This document shows positions 24,742 through 34,447 of a stretch of 64,000 nt of DNA, piece by piece (positions within the stretch are counted from its first letter, which is position 1; the number at the start of each line of letters is the position of its first letter). The stretch is from Paenibacillus piri. GTDB lineage: Bacteria > Bacillota > Bacilli > Paenibacillales > NBRC-103111. The translations under genes were made by a program, and so were the position numbers. The notes beneath the pieces were generated by a model. That model was not told the DNA's origin, ran no database searches, and saw only the letters and a list, made by a program, of their open reading frames with translations. The DNA lies in assembly GCF_004354045.1 (NCBI RefSeq), contig NZ_SMRT01000004.1, positions 248,001 to 312,000 on the forward strand, written 5' to 3'.

Positions 24742-27267
24742 TTAAGAACTCAATCGGCCTTGATATTGCTCCAAAGAAACCAGTACCTCCCGCGGCTTGC
24801 TTCCTTCGTACGGTCCGACGATCCCTTTGGCTTCCATGGAATCGATCAGCCTTGCGGCTCTTGTGTATCCGACACGCATACGCCGCTGCAGCAATGAAAC
24901 GGAAGCCTGCTTGGCTTCGAGAATAATTTGTACGGCCTGATCGTACAATTCGTCCTCCATCTGATCCGGGACTTCCCCTTGCTCCTCGATTTGCGGGACC
25001 ATATCCTCTACATAATTGGCTTGTCCTTGCGTCCTGACAAAACCTACGACCGTTTCGACTTCGTTGTCCGACAAAAAAGCGCCCTGCACCCGGATCGGTT
25101 TCGAAGCTCCCATAGGCAAATAGAGCATATCTCCCCGTCCCAGCAGCTTCTCCGCCCCGGCCATATCGAGTATGGTGCGCGAATCGACCTGCGACGATAC
25201 CCCGAAAGCAATACGCGATGGAATGTTCGCTTTGATAACGCCGGTAATAACGTCAACCGAAGGCCGCTGTGTGGCGATAATCAAATGGATGCCGGCAGCC
25301 CGGGCCATTTGAGCCAAACGACAGATTGCATCCTCTACATCGTTCGCCGCAACCATCATCAGATCCGCCAACTCGTCAACAATGACGACAATATAGGGAA
25401 GCGGCGTGCCAGTCTGCGTATCCACCAGCATCGTGTTATAGCCCTCAATATTGCGCGTCCCGCTCTTGGAGAACAGCTCGTATCGCTTCTCCATCTCCAG
25501 GACGACCTTCTTCAACGCCAAGGAAGCTCTTCTCGGATCGGTAACGACCGGTGCCAGCAAATGCGGGATGCCGTTGTATACGTTCAACTCGACCATTTTG
25601 GGGTCAATCATCAGGAATTTGACCTCGTCCGGCTTCGCCTTATACAAGATGCTTGTAATAATACCGTTAATGCAAACCGACTTGCCGGAACCCGTAGCGC
25701 CGGCAACGAGCATATGCGGCATACGCGCCAAGTTACCTACGATCGGCTGACCGGAAATGTCGCGGCCGAACGTAATTGAAAGCTTCGAGCTGGATTCCTG
25801 AAATGCGCCGCTTTCCATCACCTCGCGCATCGTGACAATCGAAACCTCCGTATTCGGCACCTCGATGCCGATAGCCGATTTCCCCGGTATCGGAGCTTCC
25901 ATCCGGATATCCTTGGCGGCCAGCGCGAGTGCGATATCGTCAGTCAGGCTGACGATCCGGCTAACCTTGACGCCGACATCCGGCTGAATTTCGTACCGGG
26001 TTACCGATGGACCGCGCACGACCTCCAGCACTTTCGCTCTGACGCCAAAGCTTTCAAGCGTAGCCTCCAGCTTGCGCGCTACCGCCTTGTAATCCAGGCT
26101 GTCGGCTCCCTTGCCTAAGTTCGGCTTGGCCAATAATTGAAGCGACGGCAGCTCGTACGGTATGGAGACCGGCTTGTTGTTGATCGTGAAATCTTCCTCC
26201 GCCGCAGGTTCGTCCGGGCCGCCGGCGGCCGTTGCGGGAGCTGCCGCCGCATTCGTCGCAAGCGCAGTATGCGGCGATTGCAGATCGGAAGAGGACGATT
26301 CCTTCTGAACATGCTCTTGAAAGTCGCGAATGACAGGAATCAAAGGATCAGGGTCGGCATTGCGTACATATGCGGTTTTCTGCTCCTCTTGCTCATCGAA
26401 ATAAGCCGGATCCCGTTCATCATCCGGATCGTTTGGATCAAGCTCGCCTTCCCCATCGCTCTTTTGCGCTTTGTTGGGCTGCAGCAAGTCAAAGAAGACC
26501 GAACGTTTCTTTCCGGCTTTCTTCTCTTTGCGCTCAGGCTTCAACGTCTCTTCATCAAATTCATCCTCATCCGGAATGTACGGAAGCGGGGCCGCTTTCT
26601 TCTTCATCGCCGCGGCCGGCTTCCGGTTTCGGCGTTCCAGTATTTTGCGCCGTATGTACTGGGCCAGCAATGTATTGGAAAAGGAGCGGCTTCCTCTCAG
26701 CTTTTCCATTACATCGACGATGGACAGACCCGTCAGCAAAATAAACCCGATTATAAACAGCGTATATTGTATCAGCTTCGCTCCAATATTCACAAAAAGC
26801 GCATATAAAATTCCGTACAAGGAGGCGCCCAGCATGCCCCCGCCTACCTCATTCGCAAGGATTATTTTTCCTTTATCGGATGCCTGCAGCCCGTCGACCA
26901 TACTGTTCCACGACTGGCTCATGATCATGCCGGCTGTAAACTTGCCTTTCGGATATAGCTGCTCGAATAAGCTGATATGGCTCATGATCAAGAGCGATAA
27001 GAGCATCAACAGGACGCCTGCTTTACGGGACGTTCTCCATATAGGCCACTGCCGCTTTACCATGACATACAGACCGACATAGATGAAGATAAGCGGTATA
27101 ATGAAATCCCAGGCGCCCAATACAAAGCGGAACAAATAGGTTAGAGCGCGGGCTACCGGTCCTTCTCTCGATAAAGCAATGATCGATAGGGTTAAAATGA
27201 CTATGCCGTATAATTCGTATTTCAAATTTGTTCGGATTGCTTTACCTTTCCTTTTTGGCCTGGCCAA
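24742..27267 (-). CDS. spoIIIE: DNA translocase SpoIIIE/FtsK
   Basis: About 841 residues. Four or more transmembrane helices lie within the first 200 residues ([55 protein letters not shown]). A charged low-complexity linker follows. The motor domain has Walker [11 protein letters not shown] and the Walker B region [16 protein letters not shown] winged-helix gamma domain ([20 protein letters not shown]) at the C-terminus reads SRS/KOPS-type sequences. It pumps chromosome into the forespore. The start is taken as the TTG at 27267, 5 nt after GGGGGTGA; its own promoter (27289-27316) would give a leader of only about 15 nt. Confidence 0.95.
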   Translation of the reverse strand: MARPKRKGKAIRTNLKYELYGIVILTLSIIALSREGPVARALTYLFRFVLGAWDFIIPLIFIYVGLYVMVKRQWPIWRTSRKAGVLLMLLSLLIMSHISLFEQLYPKGKFTAGMIMSQSWNSMVDGLQASDKGKIILANEVGGGMLGASLYGILYALFVNIGAKLIQYTLFIIGFILLTGLSIVDVMEKLRGSRSFSNTLLAQYIRRKILERRNRKPAAAMKKKAAPLPYIPDEDEFDEETLKPERKEKKAGKKRSVFFDLLQPNKAQKSDGEGELDPNDPDDERDPAYFDEQEEQKTAYVRNADPDPLIPVIRDFQEHVQKESSSSDLQSPHTALATNAAAAPATAAGGPDEPAAEEDFTINNKPVSIPYELPSLQLLAKPNLGKGADSLDYKAVARKLEATLESFGVRAKVLEVVRGPSVTRYEIQPDVGVKVSRIVSLTDDIALALAAKDIRMEAPIPGKSAIGIEVPNTEVSIVTMREVMESGAFQESSSKLSITFGRDISGQPIVGNLARMPHMLVAGATGSGKSVCINGIITSILYKAKPDEVKFLMIDPKMVELNVYNGIPHLLAPVVTDPRRASLALKKVVLEMEKRYELFSKSGTRNIEGYNTMLVDTQTGTPLPYIVVIVDELADLMMVAANDVEDAICRLAQMARAAGIHLIIATQRPSVDVITGVIKANIPSRIAFGVSSQVDSRTILDMAGAEKLLGRGDMLYLPMGASKPIRVQGAFLSDNEVETVVGFVRTQGQANYVEDMVPQIEEQGEVPDQMEDELYDQAVQIILEAKQASVSLLQRRMRVGYTRAARLIDSMEAKGIVGPYEGSKPREVLVSLEQYQGRLSS

Positions 27268-27288
27268 ACGGCTCACCCCCAATATCAA

Positions 27289-27316
27289 ATTATACCATAC
27301 TTTGGGGATAAGCCAA
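27289..27316 (-). promoter_or_regulatory. Extended -10 promoter of spoIIIE
   Basis: TGGTATAAT (perfect -10 at 27289-27294 with a TGN extension), with TTGGCT at 27311-27316 and a 16-bp spacer. Confidence 0.65.
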
Positions 27317-27331
27317 GGAGTGACCTTTGGA

Positions 27332-27553
27332 CTAGATAACCGGTTGAAACTCGATAATTCGTCCGGGGCTGTACTGCGGATTCAAGTAATGCTGCGGGTT
27401 GCAGCTTGTAATTCGGATGATGGACGCCTGCGTTGCGTTGATCGGCTGTACCTGCATCGTAATCCCGTTTACGGTTAGCTGGATGCTTGTATCTTCCATT
27501 TGCTCGATTCCTTCCAGCACAACTTCCAACGGCAAAACCGTATAGTGAATCAT
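27332..27553 (-). CDS. ylzJ: YlzJ-like protein
   Basis: 73 residues, begins [15 protein letters not shown] and ends [11 protein letters not shown], matching the YlzJ family found only between tepA and spoIIIE in Bacilli. The sequence is mostly beta-strand; function unknown. Its ATG overlaps the tepA stop (ATGA), so its expression is coupled to tepA. The spoIIIE promoter lies just beyond it. Confidence 0.85.
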   Translation of the reverse strand: MIHYTVLPLEVVLEGIEQMEDTSIQLTVNGITMQVQPINATQASIIRITSCNPQHYLNPQYSPGRIIEFQPVI

Positions 27554-28314
27554 TGGACAAAGCCTCCCGCTGCCGCATTTCTCCGTTCTTCCATGCGCCG
27601 GTTCAATTCGCGAATGGCTTCGCCTACACCGCCGATCGCATCGATCAGGCCAAACTTGACCGCATCCACACCGATAACCGTCGTTCCGATATCGCGGGTC
27701 AATTCACCGGTTTTGAACATGAGTTCCTTCAGTTTTTCTTCGGTTATCCGGGAATGGCTCATTATAAAACGGAGAACCCGCTCCTGCATTTTATCCAAAT
27801 ACTCGAACGTTTGCGGTACCCCGATCACAAGCCCGTTTAACCGGATCGGATGAATCGTCATGGTAGCCGTTTCGGCGATAATGGAAAAATCCGAAGAGAC
27901 CGCGATCGGCACACCAATCGAATGTCCCCCGCCCAAAACAAGAGTTACCGTAGGCTTGGACAGGGTCGCGATCATCTCGGCGATAGCGAGTCCCGCTTCC
28001 ACATCGCCGCCAACCGTGTTCAAAATAATAAAAACACCTTCGATTTTCGGATTTTGCTCTGCAGCGACAAGCTGCGGAATCAAATGCTCGTATTTGGTCG
28101 TTTTATTTTGCGGAGGCAGCACCATATGCCCCTCCACCTGTCCAATAATCGTCATGCAAAAAATATTGGATTCGTTTACCGGGACATTCGTCTGGCCCAG
28201 CTGTTGTATACTGTCGACCACGGCGCTTCTTTTGCTTTCGTCCACCCCCGGCCCCCCCGGTCCAATTGGTCCCGGCTGATTCGGTTGAGGCTCCTGCTGC
28301 CTGTAATTGTTCAT
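27550..28314 (-). CDS. tepA: TepA, ClpP-like protease/translocation-enhancing protein
   Basis: 254 residues of the ClpP/crotonase fold. After a disordered Pro/Gln/Gly-rich N-terminus ([18 protein letters not shown]), the core has [20 protein letters not shown], then [15 protein letters not shown], whose Ser is the likely nucleophile, and [14 protein letters not shown] with the His region. TepA was described in B. subtilis as degrading signal or SASP-related peptides. The start is the ATG at 28314 after a GGGGGA site; the frame extends 23 codons further upstream without support. Repeat copy C lies upstream. Confidence 0.9.
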   Translation of the reverse strand: MNNYRQQEPQPNQPGPIGPGGPGVDESKRSAVVDSIQQLGQTNVPVNESNIFCMTIIGQVEGHMVLPPQNKTTKYEHLIPQLVAAEQNPKIEGVFIILNTVGGDVEAGLAIAEMIATLSKPTVTLVLGGGHSIGVPIAVSSDFSIIAETATMTIHPIRLNGLVIGVPQTFEYLDKMQERVLRFIMSHSRITEEKLKELMFKTGELTRDIGTTVIGVDAVKFGLIDAIGGVGEAIRELNRRMEERRNAAAGGFVQ

Positions 28315-28381
28315 CGTATATCCCCCTGATCCTCCATTTTTGACATCACCCCTAGTATGTATCGACATCCCGAAATCATAC

Positions 28382-28424
28382 AAGGATAAACGGCTTAGCC
28401 GTTCTCAGGAGACGAGCATCAACC
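28382..28424 (-). repeat. Terminator-abutting repeat, copy C (internal deletion)
   Basis: Minus strand: GGTTGATGCTCGTCTCCTG follows the rnjB terminator T-run, then AACGGCTAAGCCGTTTATCC. Both ends of the full element are kept, but the middle (the AGAAAGTATA to AAACGCGC part) is missing. The last hairpin AACGGC-TAA-GCCGTT is perfect. Confidence 0.8.
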
Positions 28425-28429
28425 AAAAA

Positions 28430-28468
28430 AACCGCCCCGAGCAGCGGTAAACGCTCTCTTAGGCGGTT
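28430..28468 (-). terminator. Terminator of rnjB
   Basis: AACCGCC / GGCGGTT outer stem enclosing a GAGC-GCTC inner pair, followed by TTTTTTT on the minus strand. Confidence 0.8.
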
Positions 28469-28541
28469 CTTCCTTCGAAATGCCGGTTCATTGACATTTG
28501 CTATTGATTAAGGTTTCAAGTTGTCGACTGGTGGTTTTGGA

Positions 28542-30218
28542 TCAAACTTCCATAATGATTGGAAGGATCATAGGTCTTCTTTTGGTTTGTTCATATAAAA
28601 ATCGTCCAAGTGCATCTTTAACATGGGTTTTTAACGATGCCCATTCGTTTACATTCTCGTTCATCAACCTGTTCAACGTATTGGAAACAATCCGGTTCGC
28701 TTCATCCAGCAAGCCTTCCGATTCTCTGACGTACACAAAACCTCTGGAAATAATATCGGGACCGGACAGGATCGTTCCGTCTTCCTTGCTCAATGTAACG
28801 ACAACGACCAGTATGCCGTCCTGAGACAACAGTTTACGGTCACGAAGCACGATATTGCCGACATCGCCCACGCCCAAACCGTCTATCAATATGTTGCCTG
28901 CCGTGACCTTCGAGCCGCGCCGCGCAACGCCGTCCTGGAATTCTACCGTATCGCCGTTATCGACGATAAAAATGTCTTCCTTGGCGATGCCAACGGATTC
29001 GGCCAGCAGGCCGTGTTGACGAAGCATCCGATACTCGCCGTGAATAGGGATGAAATATTTCGGCTTCATCATATTCAGCATCAGCTTCAATTCTTCCTGG
29101 CTGCCGTGTCCGGATACGTGAACGCCGGTAACCGAGCCCGGTCCGTAAATGACATGCGCACCGATTCGCATCAGCTCGTCAACGGTTCTTCCGACATAGC
29201 GTTCGTTGCCCGGAATCGGCGTCGCTGCGATGATCACCGTATCGCCCGGCAGTATATCTACCTTGCGGTGCGTCGATCTAGCCATTCTGGTAAGAGCCGA
29301 CATCGGCTCGCCTTGGCTGCCCGTCGATAAGATGGCTACCCGATCGGCAGCCAGCTTATTGACTTCCTCCGGCTCGATCAGCATACCGTCAGGTATGTGC
29401 AGATAACCGAGCTCGCTAGCAATCGTTACAACATTGACCATGCTCCGTCCGACGACGACCAATTTTCTGCGGGTCGCTTCCGCCGCTTCGATGACCTGCT
29501 GAATACGATGAATATTCGATGCGAAGGTTGCTATTATGACCCGCTGCTTCGCCTTCCGGAACACTTCCTCGATCTCTACGCCGACGCTTTTCTCGGAGCC
29601 CGTATATCCGGGACGCTCTGCGTTCGTGCTGTCCGACAACAGCGCCAGCACGCCTTTGCTGCCGATTGCCGCCATCCGGTGCAAATCTGCATATTGATCG
29701 TTCACGGGCGTTTGGTCGAACTTGAAGTCACCCGTGTGGACCACATTGCCTTCCGGCGTTTCGAGGCATACGCCTACCGAATCAGGGATACTGTGGTTGG
29801 TCTTGAAGAACGTAGCCGTCATGCAGCCAAGCGTCAATTCCGACTCCGATGAAATTAAGATTCGTTTTGTATCGCCCAGCAAATTAGCTTCTTTAAGCTT
29901 CGTTTCGATCAAGCCAAGCGTAAGCTTCGTTCCGTACACCGGAACATTCAAAAATTTCAATACATACGGAAGACCGCCAATATGGTCCTCGTGGCCGTGT
30001 GTAATAATAATACCTCTTACTTTATCCCGGTTCTCCGTTAAATAAGCGATATCCGGTATGACAATGTCAATTCCGAGCATGTCCTCTTCAGGAAATTTTA
30101 AACCGCAATCAATAACTACAATATCGTTGCCGTATTGCACAACGTACATATTTTTTCCGATTTCACCCACGCCGCCCAGGGCAAAAATCGAAAGTTTTTC
30201 TATATTTTTCTTAGACAA
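28542..30218 (-). CDS. rnjB: Ribonuclease J (RnjB-type)
   Basis: 558 residues. Metallo-beta-lactamase/beta-CASP nuclease with 5'-3' exo- and endonuclease activity on RNA. The zinc motif is THGHEDHIGG near residue 75, and HTGDFKFDQTP follows. The beta-CASP part includes STNAERPGYTGSE, ATFASNIHRIQQ and IPIHGEYRML. The C-terminal domain ends KRRPMILPIIMEV. Position between dapA and tepA matches rnjB (ymfA) of B. subtilis. The start is TTG at 30218, with AGGAGGT 9 nt upstream. The promoter is at 30312-30341. RNase Y and PNPase, its decay partners, are also in this window. Confidence 0.95.
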   Translation of the reverse strand: MSKKNIEKLSIFALGGVGEIGKNMYVVQYGNDIVVIDCGLKFPEEDMLGIDIVIPDIAYLTENRDKVRGIIITHGHEDHIGGLPYVLKFLNVPVYGTKLTLGLIETKLKEANLLGDTKRILISSESELTLGCMTATFFKTNHSIPDSVGVCLETPEGNVVHTGDFKFDQTPVNDQYADLHRMAAIGSKGVLALLSDSTNAERPGYTGSEKSVGVEIEEVFRKAKQRVIIATFASNIHRIQQVIEAAEATRRKLVVVGRSMVNVVTIASELGYLHIPDGMLIEPEEVNKLAADRVAILSTGSQGEPMSALTRMARSTHRKVDILPGDTVIIAATPIPGNERYVGRTVDELMRIGAHVIYGPGSVTGVHVSGHGSQEELKLMLNMMKPKYFIPIHGEYRMLRQHGLLAESVGIAKEDIFIVDNGDTVEFQDGVARRGSKVTAGNILIDGLGVGDVGNIVLRDRKLLSQDGILVVVVTLSKEDGTILSGPDIISRGFVYVRESEGLLDEANRIVSNTLNRLMNENVNEWASLKTHVKDALGRFLYEQTKRRPMILPIIMEV

Positions 30219-30311
30219 TGAAAAATACCTCCTATTTTAAAATTGACGACGAATTTTTGTATGAAGCCAAAGCCAAAACCTATACTAAAACCGCACCAGT
30301 CACTTGCCACC

Positions 30312-30341
30312 ATTATACCTGATTAAAAACTACAAACACAA
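30312..30341 (-). promoter_or_regulatory. SigA promoter of rnjB
   Basis: TTGTGT (30336-30341), 18-bp spacer, perfect TATAAT (30312-30317), about 95 bp before the TTG start. Confidence 0.65.
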
Positions 30342-30373
30342 GTTTGTCCGCCTTGATAGGGGTTGTTCCTCTA

Positions 30374-30445
30374 AAAATAAACGGCTCCGCCGTTCTATAG
30401 GGACGAGCGCGTTTGTCAAGGTTGCGCGAAGCAATTTTTAACAAC
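30374..30445 (-). repeat. Terminator-abutting repeat, copy D
   Basis: Follows the dapA terminator on the minus strand: AGTTGTTAAAAATTGCTTCG, CGCAACCTTGACAAACGCGC and AACGGC-GGA-GCCGTTTATT. It lacks the AGAAAGTATA block. The rnjB promoter lies just beyond it. Confidence 0.85.
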
Positions 30446-30455
30446 TAAAAAATAA

Positions 30456-30481
30456 AACCGATGCTGTTGAAAGCACCGATT
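30456..30481 (-). terminator. Terminator of the spoVFA-dapA cluster
   Basis: Ten-pair stem AATCGGTGCT / AGCATCGGTT (two G-U pairs) then TTATTTTTTAG on the minus strand, 11 bp after the dapA stop. Confidence 0.8.
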
Positions 30482-30491
30482 TTGAGTAAAC

Positions 30492-31367
30492 TCATTCAAA
30501 CAAGGATGCTATGAATCGTCCTTCTTCTTCGGTTGCATTCATTAAAGGCATTCGCAATCCGCCTACCCGTACGCCTCGTGCATTCAAAGCATACTTAACG
30601 GCTGTAGGATTCGGAACACGATGAGGGCATTCAAACAATCCTTTAAACACAGGATGAAGTTTTGCATGAATTTGTGCCGCTTCACGAACATTGCCTTGTA
30701 AATAACAGTTTATCATATTTTTCATATCTTTTCCAATCACATGACTGGCTACGCTTACGATGCCGTAACCGCCGATGGCCAACACCGGCAGCGTCATGTT
30801 GTCTTCCCCGCTGTAAACCCGGAAGCCTTCGGCCGCTCCGTTAACAATTTGCGTCAGCTGGCCAAGATCCGCACAATCTTTGGTTGCGACGATATTGGGC
30901 AGATGCGACAAGCGGATCGTCGTGTCCGCATTGATGTTCACGCCTGTGCGGCTGGGCACATTATACAAAATGCATGGAATCGATACCGATTCCGCCACTG
31001 CCTTGTAATGCTGGTACAATCCTTCCTGTGACGGCCGGTTGTAGTAAGGCGCCACAAGCAGCAGCGCGTCCACGCCGAGCTTCTCCGCCTCTTTGGACAA
31101 ATGAATCGAATGAGCAGTATCGTAGCTTCCCGTACCGGCAATAATTTTGCAGCGGCCGTTGGCATGCTTGACCGCGTAAGCGAACAGCTTCAGCTTCTCC
31201 TCCTCCGTCAGCGTCGGCGATTCGCCCGTCGTACCGCATATGACCAAGCTGTCGTTGGCCTGCTCATCAATTAAATAATCCATCAGCTTGCCCACTTGAT
31301 CCCAGTCCACTTGCAAATTAGCATCAAAAGGCGTAACCATGGCCGCAATCAGTCTTCCGAATTCCAC
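30492..31367 (-). CDS. dapA: 4-hydroxy-tetrahydrodipicolinate synthase
   Basis: 291-residue TIM-barrel aldolase condensing pyruvate with aspartate semialdehyde. The Schiff-base lysine lies in NIVATKDCADLG, the catalytic tyrosine in LYNVPSRTGVN, and the substrate threonine pair in VICGTTGESPTLT. Its product is both the lysine/peptidoglycan precursor and the substrate of the dipicolinate synthase encoded upstream (spoVFA/B), which explains the clustering for spore formation. The ATG follows AGGAGGAGTTTGTCG. It lies 41 bp after dapG and is the last gene before the terminator. Confidence 0.96.
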   Translation of the reverse strand: MEFGRLIAAMVTPFDANLQVDWDQVGKLMDYLIDEQANDSLVICGTTGESPTLTEEEKLKLFAYAVKHANGRCKIIAGTGSYDTAHSIHLSKEAEKLGVDALLLVAPYYNRPSQEGLYQHYKAVAESVSIPCILYNVPSRTGVNINADTTIRLSHLPNIVATKDCADLGQLTQIVNGAAEGFRVYSGEDNMTLPVLAIGGYGIVSVASHVIGKDMKNMINCYLQGNVREAAQIHAKLHPVFKGLFECPHRVPNPTAVKYALNARGVRVGGLRMPLMNATEEEGRFIASLFE

Positions 31368-31408
31368 GACAAACTCCTCCTACATTATATATAGCCTTGC
31401 ATAATCGA

Positions 31409-32626
31409 TTAACTGTGCAGTTGAAACTTTTTGTGCAGCGCACGGACCGCCTTCGCCATATCTTGTCCTTGAATAAGAACCCAAATCGTAGTATTGGAAT
31501 CCGCCGACTGCAATATATTTATATCTTCCTCCGTCAAAGCTTCGACAATTTGCGCCATAATCCCGGGCACTCCATTCATGCCTCCGCCGATAATGGAAAC
31601 TTTCGCGCATTGCGAAGCTGTGAGCGGTTTATAGCCAAGTTCGTTTAAAATACGGATTGCCTTTTGCGCCTCATCGTCGAATACGGTATACACGACGCCG
31701 GAAGGATTCACGTTAATAAAATCGACGCTGATATGGTTCTGGGCCATCGCCTTGAATACTTTCAGCTGCAGATCGTATACGCCTTCCCCGGCATTAACCC
31801 GAATTTGCGTGATCTTGTCGAAATTGGCAATCCCGGTTACAATCCGGTCTTGAATTGATTCATTGCTGTCGTACGTCGTATCCGCCATCGTGACGAGCGT
31901 TCCCGGATCCTTGCTGAAAGTAGAGCGGACCCGAATCGGAATCAACGCGTTCATTGCGACTTCAACGGCGCGCGGATGAATCACTTTGGCTCCATAATGA
32001 GCCATATTGCATATTTCCATATACGAAACGACAGGCAGTCGTTTGGCATCCGACACAATTCGCGGATCAGCCGTTAAGATGCCGTCCACATCCGTGAAAA
32101 TATCGACCATTTCGGCCTGTAACGCGGCGCCTAAAGCAGTGGCCGATGTATCGCTCCCGCCCCGTCCCAGGGTTGTCAAATCGCCGTGCGACGTCTGTCC
32201 CTGAAAACCGGCAACAATGACAACGTTTCCTTGCTCTAATAAATCGACAATTCGCTGCGGTTGGATAGACATAATTTGAGCGTTGCCGTACTCATCGTTC
32301 GTCGTTATTCCCGCCTGCGCGCCTGTCAGTACGGCAGCTTGTATGCCGTTCGAACCGAGCAGGCTGCACAGCGTAGCGGCCGAAATCAGCTCTCCGCAGC
32401 ACAACAGCATATCTTTCTCTCTTGGCGGCAATTGATTGCCGTTGTTGCGAATCAAATCAAGCAGCGTATCAGTAGCATAGGGCTCGCCTTTTCTTCCCAT
32501 AGCGGATACGACAACGACTAGCTTGTAGTTTAGCGCCAATGCGTCTTGAATGTGTTCGATGACATGAGCTCTGGCTTCGACAGTGGAAAGGGACGTGCCT
32601 CCGAATTTCTGCACGAGAATGTTCAT
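31409..32626 (-). CDS. dapG: Aspartate kinase (DapG type)
   Basis: 405 residues: an amino-acid kinase domain (ILVQKFGGTSLSTVEARAHV; TTLGRGGSDTSATALGAALQ) followed by two ACT domains (ITQIRVNAGEGVYDLQLKVF; AKVSIIGGGMNGVPGIMAQI). This is the alpha-type form without a fused homoserine dehydrogenase. In B. subtilis DapG is inhibited by diaminopimelate and serves peptidoglycan and dipicolinate synthesis; the same context holds here. ATG with GGGGGACCTC upstream. Repeat copy E is in the asd-dapG gap, and I see no lysine riboswitch there. Confidence 0.95.
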   Translation of the reverse strand: MNILVQKFGGTSLSTVEARAHVIEHIQDALALNYKLVVVVSAMGRKGEPYATDTLLDLIRNNGNQLPPREKDMLLCCGELISAATLCSLLGSNGIQAAVLTGAQAGITTNDEYGNAQIMSIQPQRIVDLLEQGNVVIVAGFQGQTSHGDLTTLGRGGSDTSATALGAALQAEMVDIFTDVDGILTADPRIVSDAKRLPVVSYMEICNMAHYGAKVIHPRAVEVAMNALIPIRVRSTFSKDPGTLVTMADTTYDSNESIQDRIVTGIANFDKITQIRVNAGEGVYDLQLKVFKAMAQNHISVDFINVNPSGVVYTVFDDEAQKAIRILNELGYKPLTASQCAKVSIIGGGMNGVPGIMAQIVEALTEEDINILQSADSNTTIWVLIQGQDMAKAVRALHKKFQLHS

Positions 32627-32680
32627 GAGGTCCCCCTTGAAGAACTTTCATCAGAAAGCCTTCGTTCAATAAGCAGTTCC

Positions 32681-32734
32681 ATAATAAACGGCTTCGCCGT
32701 TCTTAAGGGCGGCCGCGTTTATCAAGGTTGATTC
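32681..32734 (-). repeat. Terminator-abutting repeat, copy E (5' part missing)
   Basis: Minus strand: TCAACCTTGATAAACGCG, then a perfect AACGGC-GAA-GCCGTTTATT hairpin. The AGAAAGTATA/GCTTCGCA half next to the terminator is absent. Confidence 0.75.
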
Positions 32735-32744
32735 AGGAAACAAA

Positions 32745-32772
32745 GCCGGGCTTCCTTATAGGGGAAGCCGGC
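32745..32772 (-). terminator. Terminator of asd
   Basis: Stem GCCGGCTTCC / GGAAGCCCGGC with a one-base bulge, then TTTGTTT on the minus strand. Confidence 0.7.
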
Positions 32773-32780
32773 AGCGGTTG

Positions 32781-33821
32781 TTACTTTTGTTCGATTGCGA
32801 TATATTCCGCGATTTGTACGGCGTTCCATGCTGCGCCTTTCAGCAGGTTATCGGAAACGATCCACATATTAAGCGCGCGCGGATTGCTTAGGTCACGGCG
32901 TACGCGGCCTACATAAGTGTCCAGCTTGCCTGCCGCTTCCGTCGCCAATGGGTACACCTGCTCGGCCGGGTTATCTTGAAGAACGATGCCCGGTGCGTCG
33001 GCGATCAGCTGTTTAGCTTCCTCAACGTCAAAGTCCTGCTTCAATTCGACATAAACCGACTCCGAATGTCCGTATACGACAGGAATGCGGACACAAGTAG
33101 CGGTCACTTCAAGCGAATCGTCGCTCATAATTTTTTTTGTTTCGTTGATCATTTTGATCTCTTCATAAGTAAAGCCGTTATCCATAAATTTGTCAATTTG
33201 AGGAATAGCGTTGAACGCAATCTGATGCTTGACCGGAAGCGATCCGACAGGCAAAATTTGCGGTTCTGCGTCGTTGCCGGCCAACACTTCGCGGGATTGT
33301 CGAAGCATCTCGTCAATGGCGCGGGCTCCTGCACCGGAAACCGCCTGATAGGTGGACACGATAATGCGCGAAATGCCGTAACGGTCATACAGCGGCTTCA
33401 ACGCTGCAACCATCTGAATGGTCGAGCAGTTCGGATTCGCGATAACGCCTCTATGCTCGCTGATTTTATCGATATTTACCTCTGGAACGACAAGCGGCGT
33501 TTCCGGATCCATCCGATATGCGCTTGTGTTATCGATACAAACGGCGCCGTGCCGGACCGCATGCGGAATCAATTCCAGACTCACGCTGCCGCCCGCGCTG
33601 AATAAGGCGATGTCGACTCCCTGGAAGCTGTCAGGAGTAGCCGTTTCGACTGTCATTTCCTGTCCTATAAATTGCAGCTTGCTGCCCGCAGAGCGTGCCG
33701 AAGACAGCAATTTCAGTTGTTGAATCGGGAAGTTGCGTTCTTCCAACAAACGTAAAATTTGTTCTCCTACTGCACCTGTTGCTCCTACGACAGCAACGTT
33801 AAATAATTTTTGATTCGACAT
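32781..33821 (-). CDS. asd: Aspartate-semialdehyde dehydrogenase
   Basis: 346 residues; reduces aspartyl phosphate to the semialdehyde with NADPH. NADP motif AVVGATGAVGEQ at 9-20. The catalytic cysteine is in IANPNCSTIQM near residue 130. The substrate arginine/histidine region is TCVRIPVVYGHSESV. This matches the Gram-positive Asd type. It is preceded by spoVFB after 32 bp and followed by a terminator, so dapG-dapA may have a separate promoter besides read-through. The ATG follows AGGGGAGAGA. Confidence 0.96.
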   Translation of the reverse strand: MSNQKLFNVAVVGATGAVGEQILRLLEERNFPIQQLKLLSSARSAGSKLQFIGQEMTVETATPDSFQGVDIALFSAGGSVSLELIPHAVRHGAVCIDNTSAYRMDPETPLVVPEVNIDKISEHRGVIANPNCSTIQMVAALKPLYDRYGISRIIVSTYQAVSGAGARAIDEMLRQSREVLAGNDAEPQILPVGSLPVKHQIAFNAIPQIDKFMDNGFTYEEIKMINETKKIMSDDSLEVTATCVRIPVVYGHSESVYVELKQDFDVEEAKQLIADAPGIVLQDNPAEQVYPLATEAAGKLDTYVGRVRRDLSNPRALNMWIVSDNLLKGAAWNAVQIAEYIAIEQK

Positions 33822-33853
33822 TCGTTCGTCTCTCCCCTGTGCAAATTCATTAT

Positions 33854-34447
33854 TTAGTAATTGAACCGCTCGATAACCATCGGTTGAAGCTGCTTCCCTT
33901 GAAGCGCCGACTCGCAGGTTTCCAAGATCAGGTCCATACGGGCGACCAACGAATTCGGCTTCGCCGTAGGCGCATCTTGACCGAACGGAACAAAGTATAT
34001 GTTTTTGGTTATTAGCAGCTTGCTGATGTTCATGGCATTCAGGCCAAGTCCGTCATTCGTGGAAATCGCCAGTACAAGCGGACGCTGGTTGCGCATTTGG
34101 GCTTTGGCCGCCATCAATACAGGACTCTCGGTCATCGCGTTCGCAAGCTTGCTTGTCGTATTTCCCGTACATGGCGCAATGACCAGCACATCCAGCAGCT
34201 TGGACGGGCCCAGCGGCTCCGCGTCGACGATGGAGGAAATGATATCACTCCCCGTAATGTCTCTCAGCTGCTTCTGCCAATTTTCCGATGTGCCGAAGCG
34301 GGTATCCGTTGTAAGTATCGTATAAGAAACGATCGGAACCACGCGGGCTCCGGCATCGACAAAACGCTGTATTTGAGGCATGACCTCTTCAAACGTACAA
34401 TGCGAACCCGTTAAAGCAAAGCCTACTGTTCTACCCTGCCAATTCAT
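33854..34447 (-). CDS. spoVFB: Dipicolinate synthase subunit B
   Basis: 197-residue flavoprotein-like subunit (MNWQGRTVGFALTGSHCTFE; LLDVLVIAPCTGNTTSKLAN). With SpoVFA it oxidises the DapA product to dipicolinic acid in the mother cell; dipicolinate with Ca2+ gives spore heat resistance. Family length is normal. Its ATG overlaps the SpoVFA stop (ATGA). The gene is expected under SigK with spoVFA. Confidence 0.96.
   Translation of the reverse strand: MNWQGRTVGFALTGSHCTFEEVMPQIQRFVDAGARVVPIVSYTILTTDTRFGTSENWQKQLRDITGSDIISSIVDAEPLGPSKLLDVLVIAPCTGNTTSKLANAMTESPVLMAAKAQMRNQRPLVLAISTNDGLGLNAMNISKLLITKNIYFVPFGQDAPTAKPNSLVARMDLILETCESALQGKQLQPMVIERFNY

Noticed and set aside
32627..32780. Lysine riboswitch before dapG
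   Set aside because: The gap holds only the asd terminator and repeat copy E; no L-box-like conserved segments or multi-helix fold are seen.
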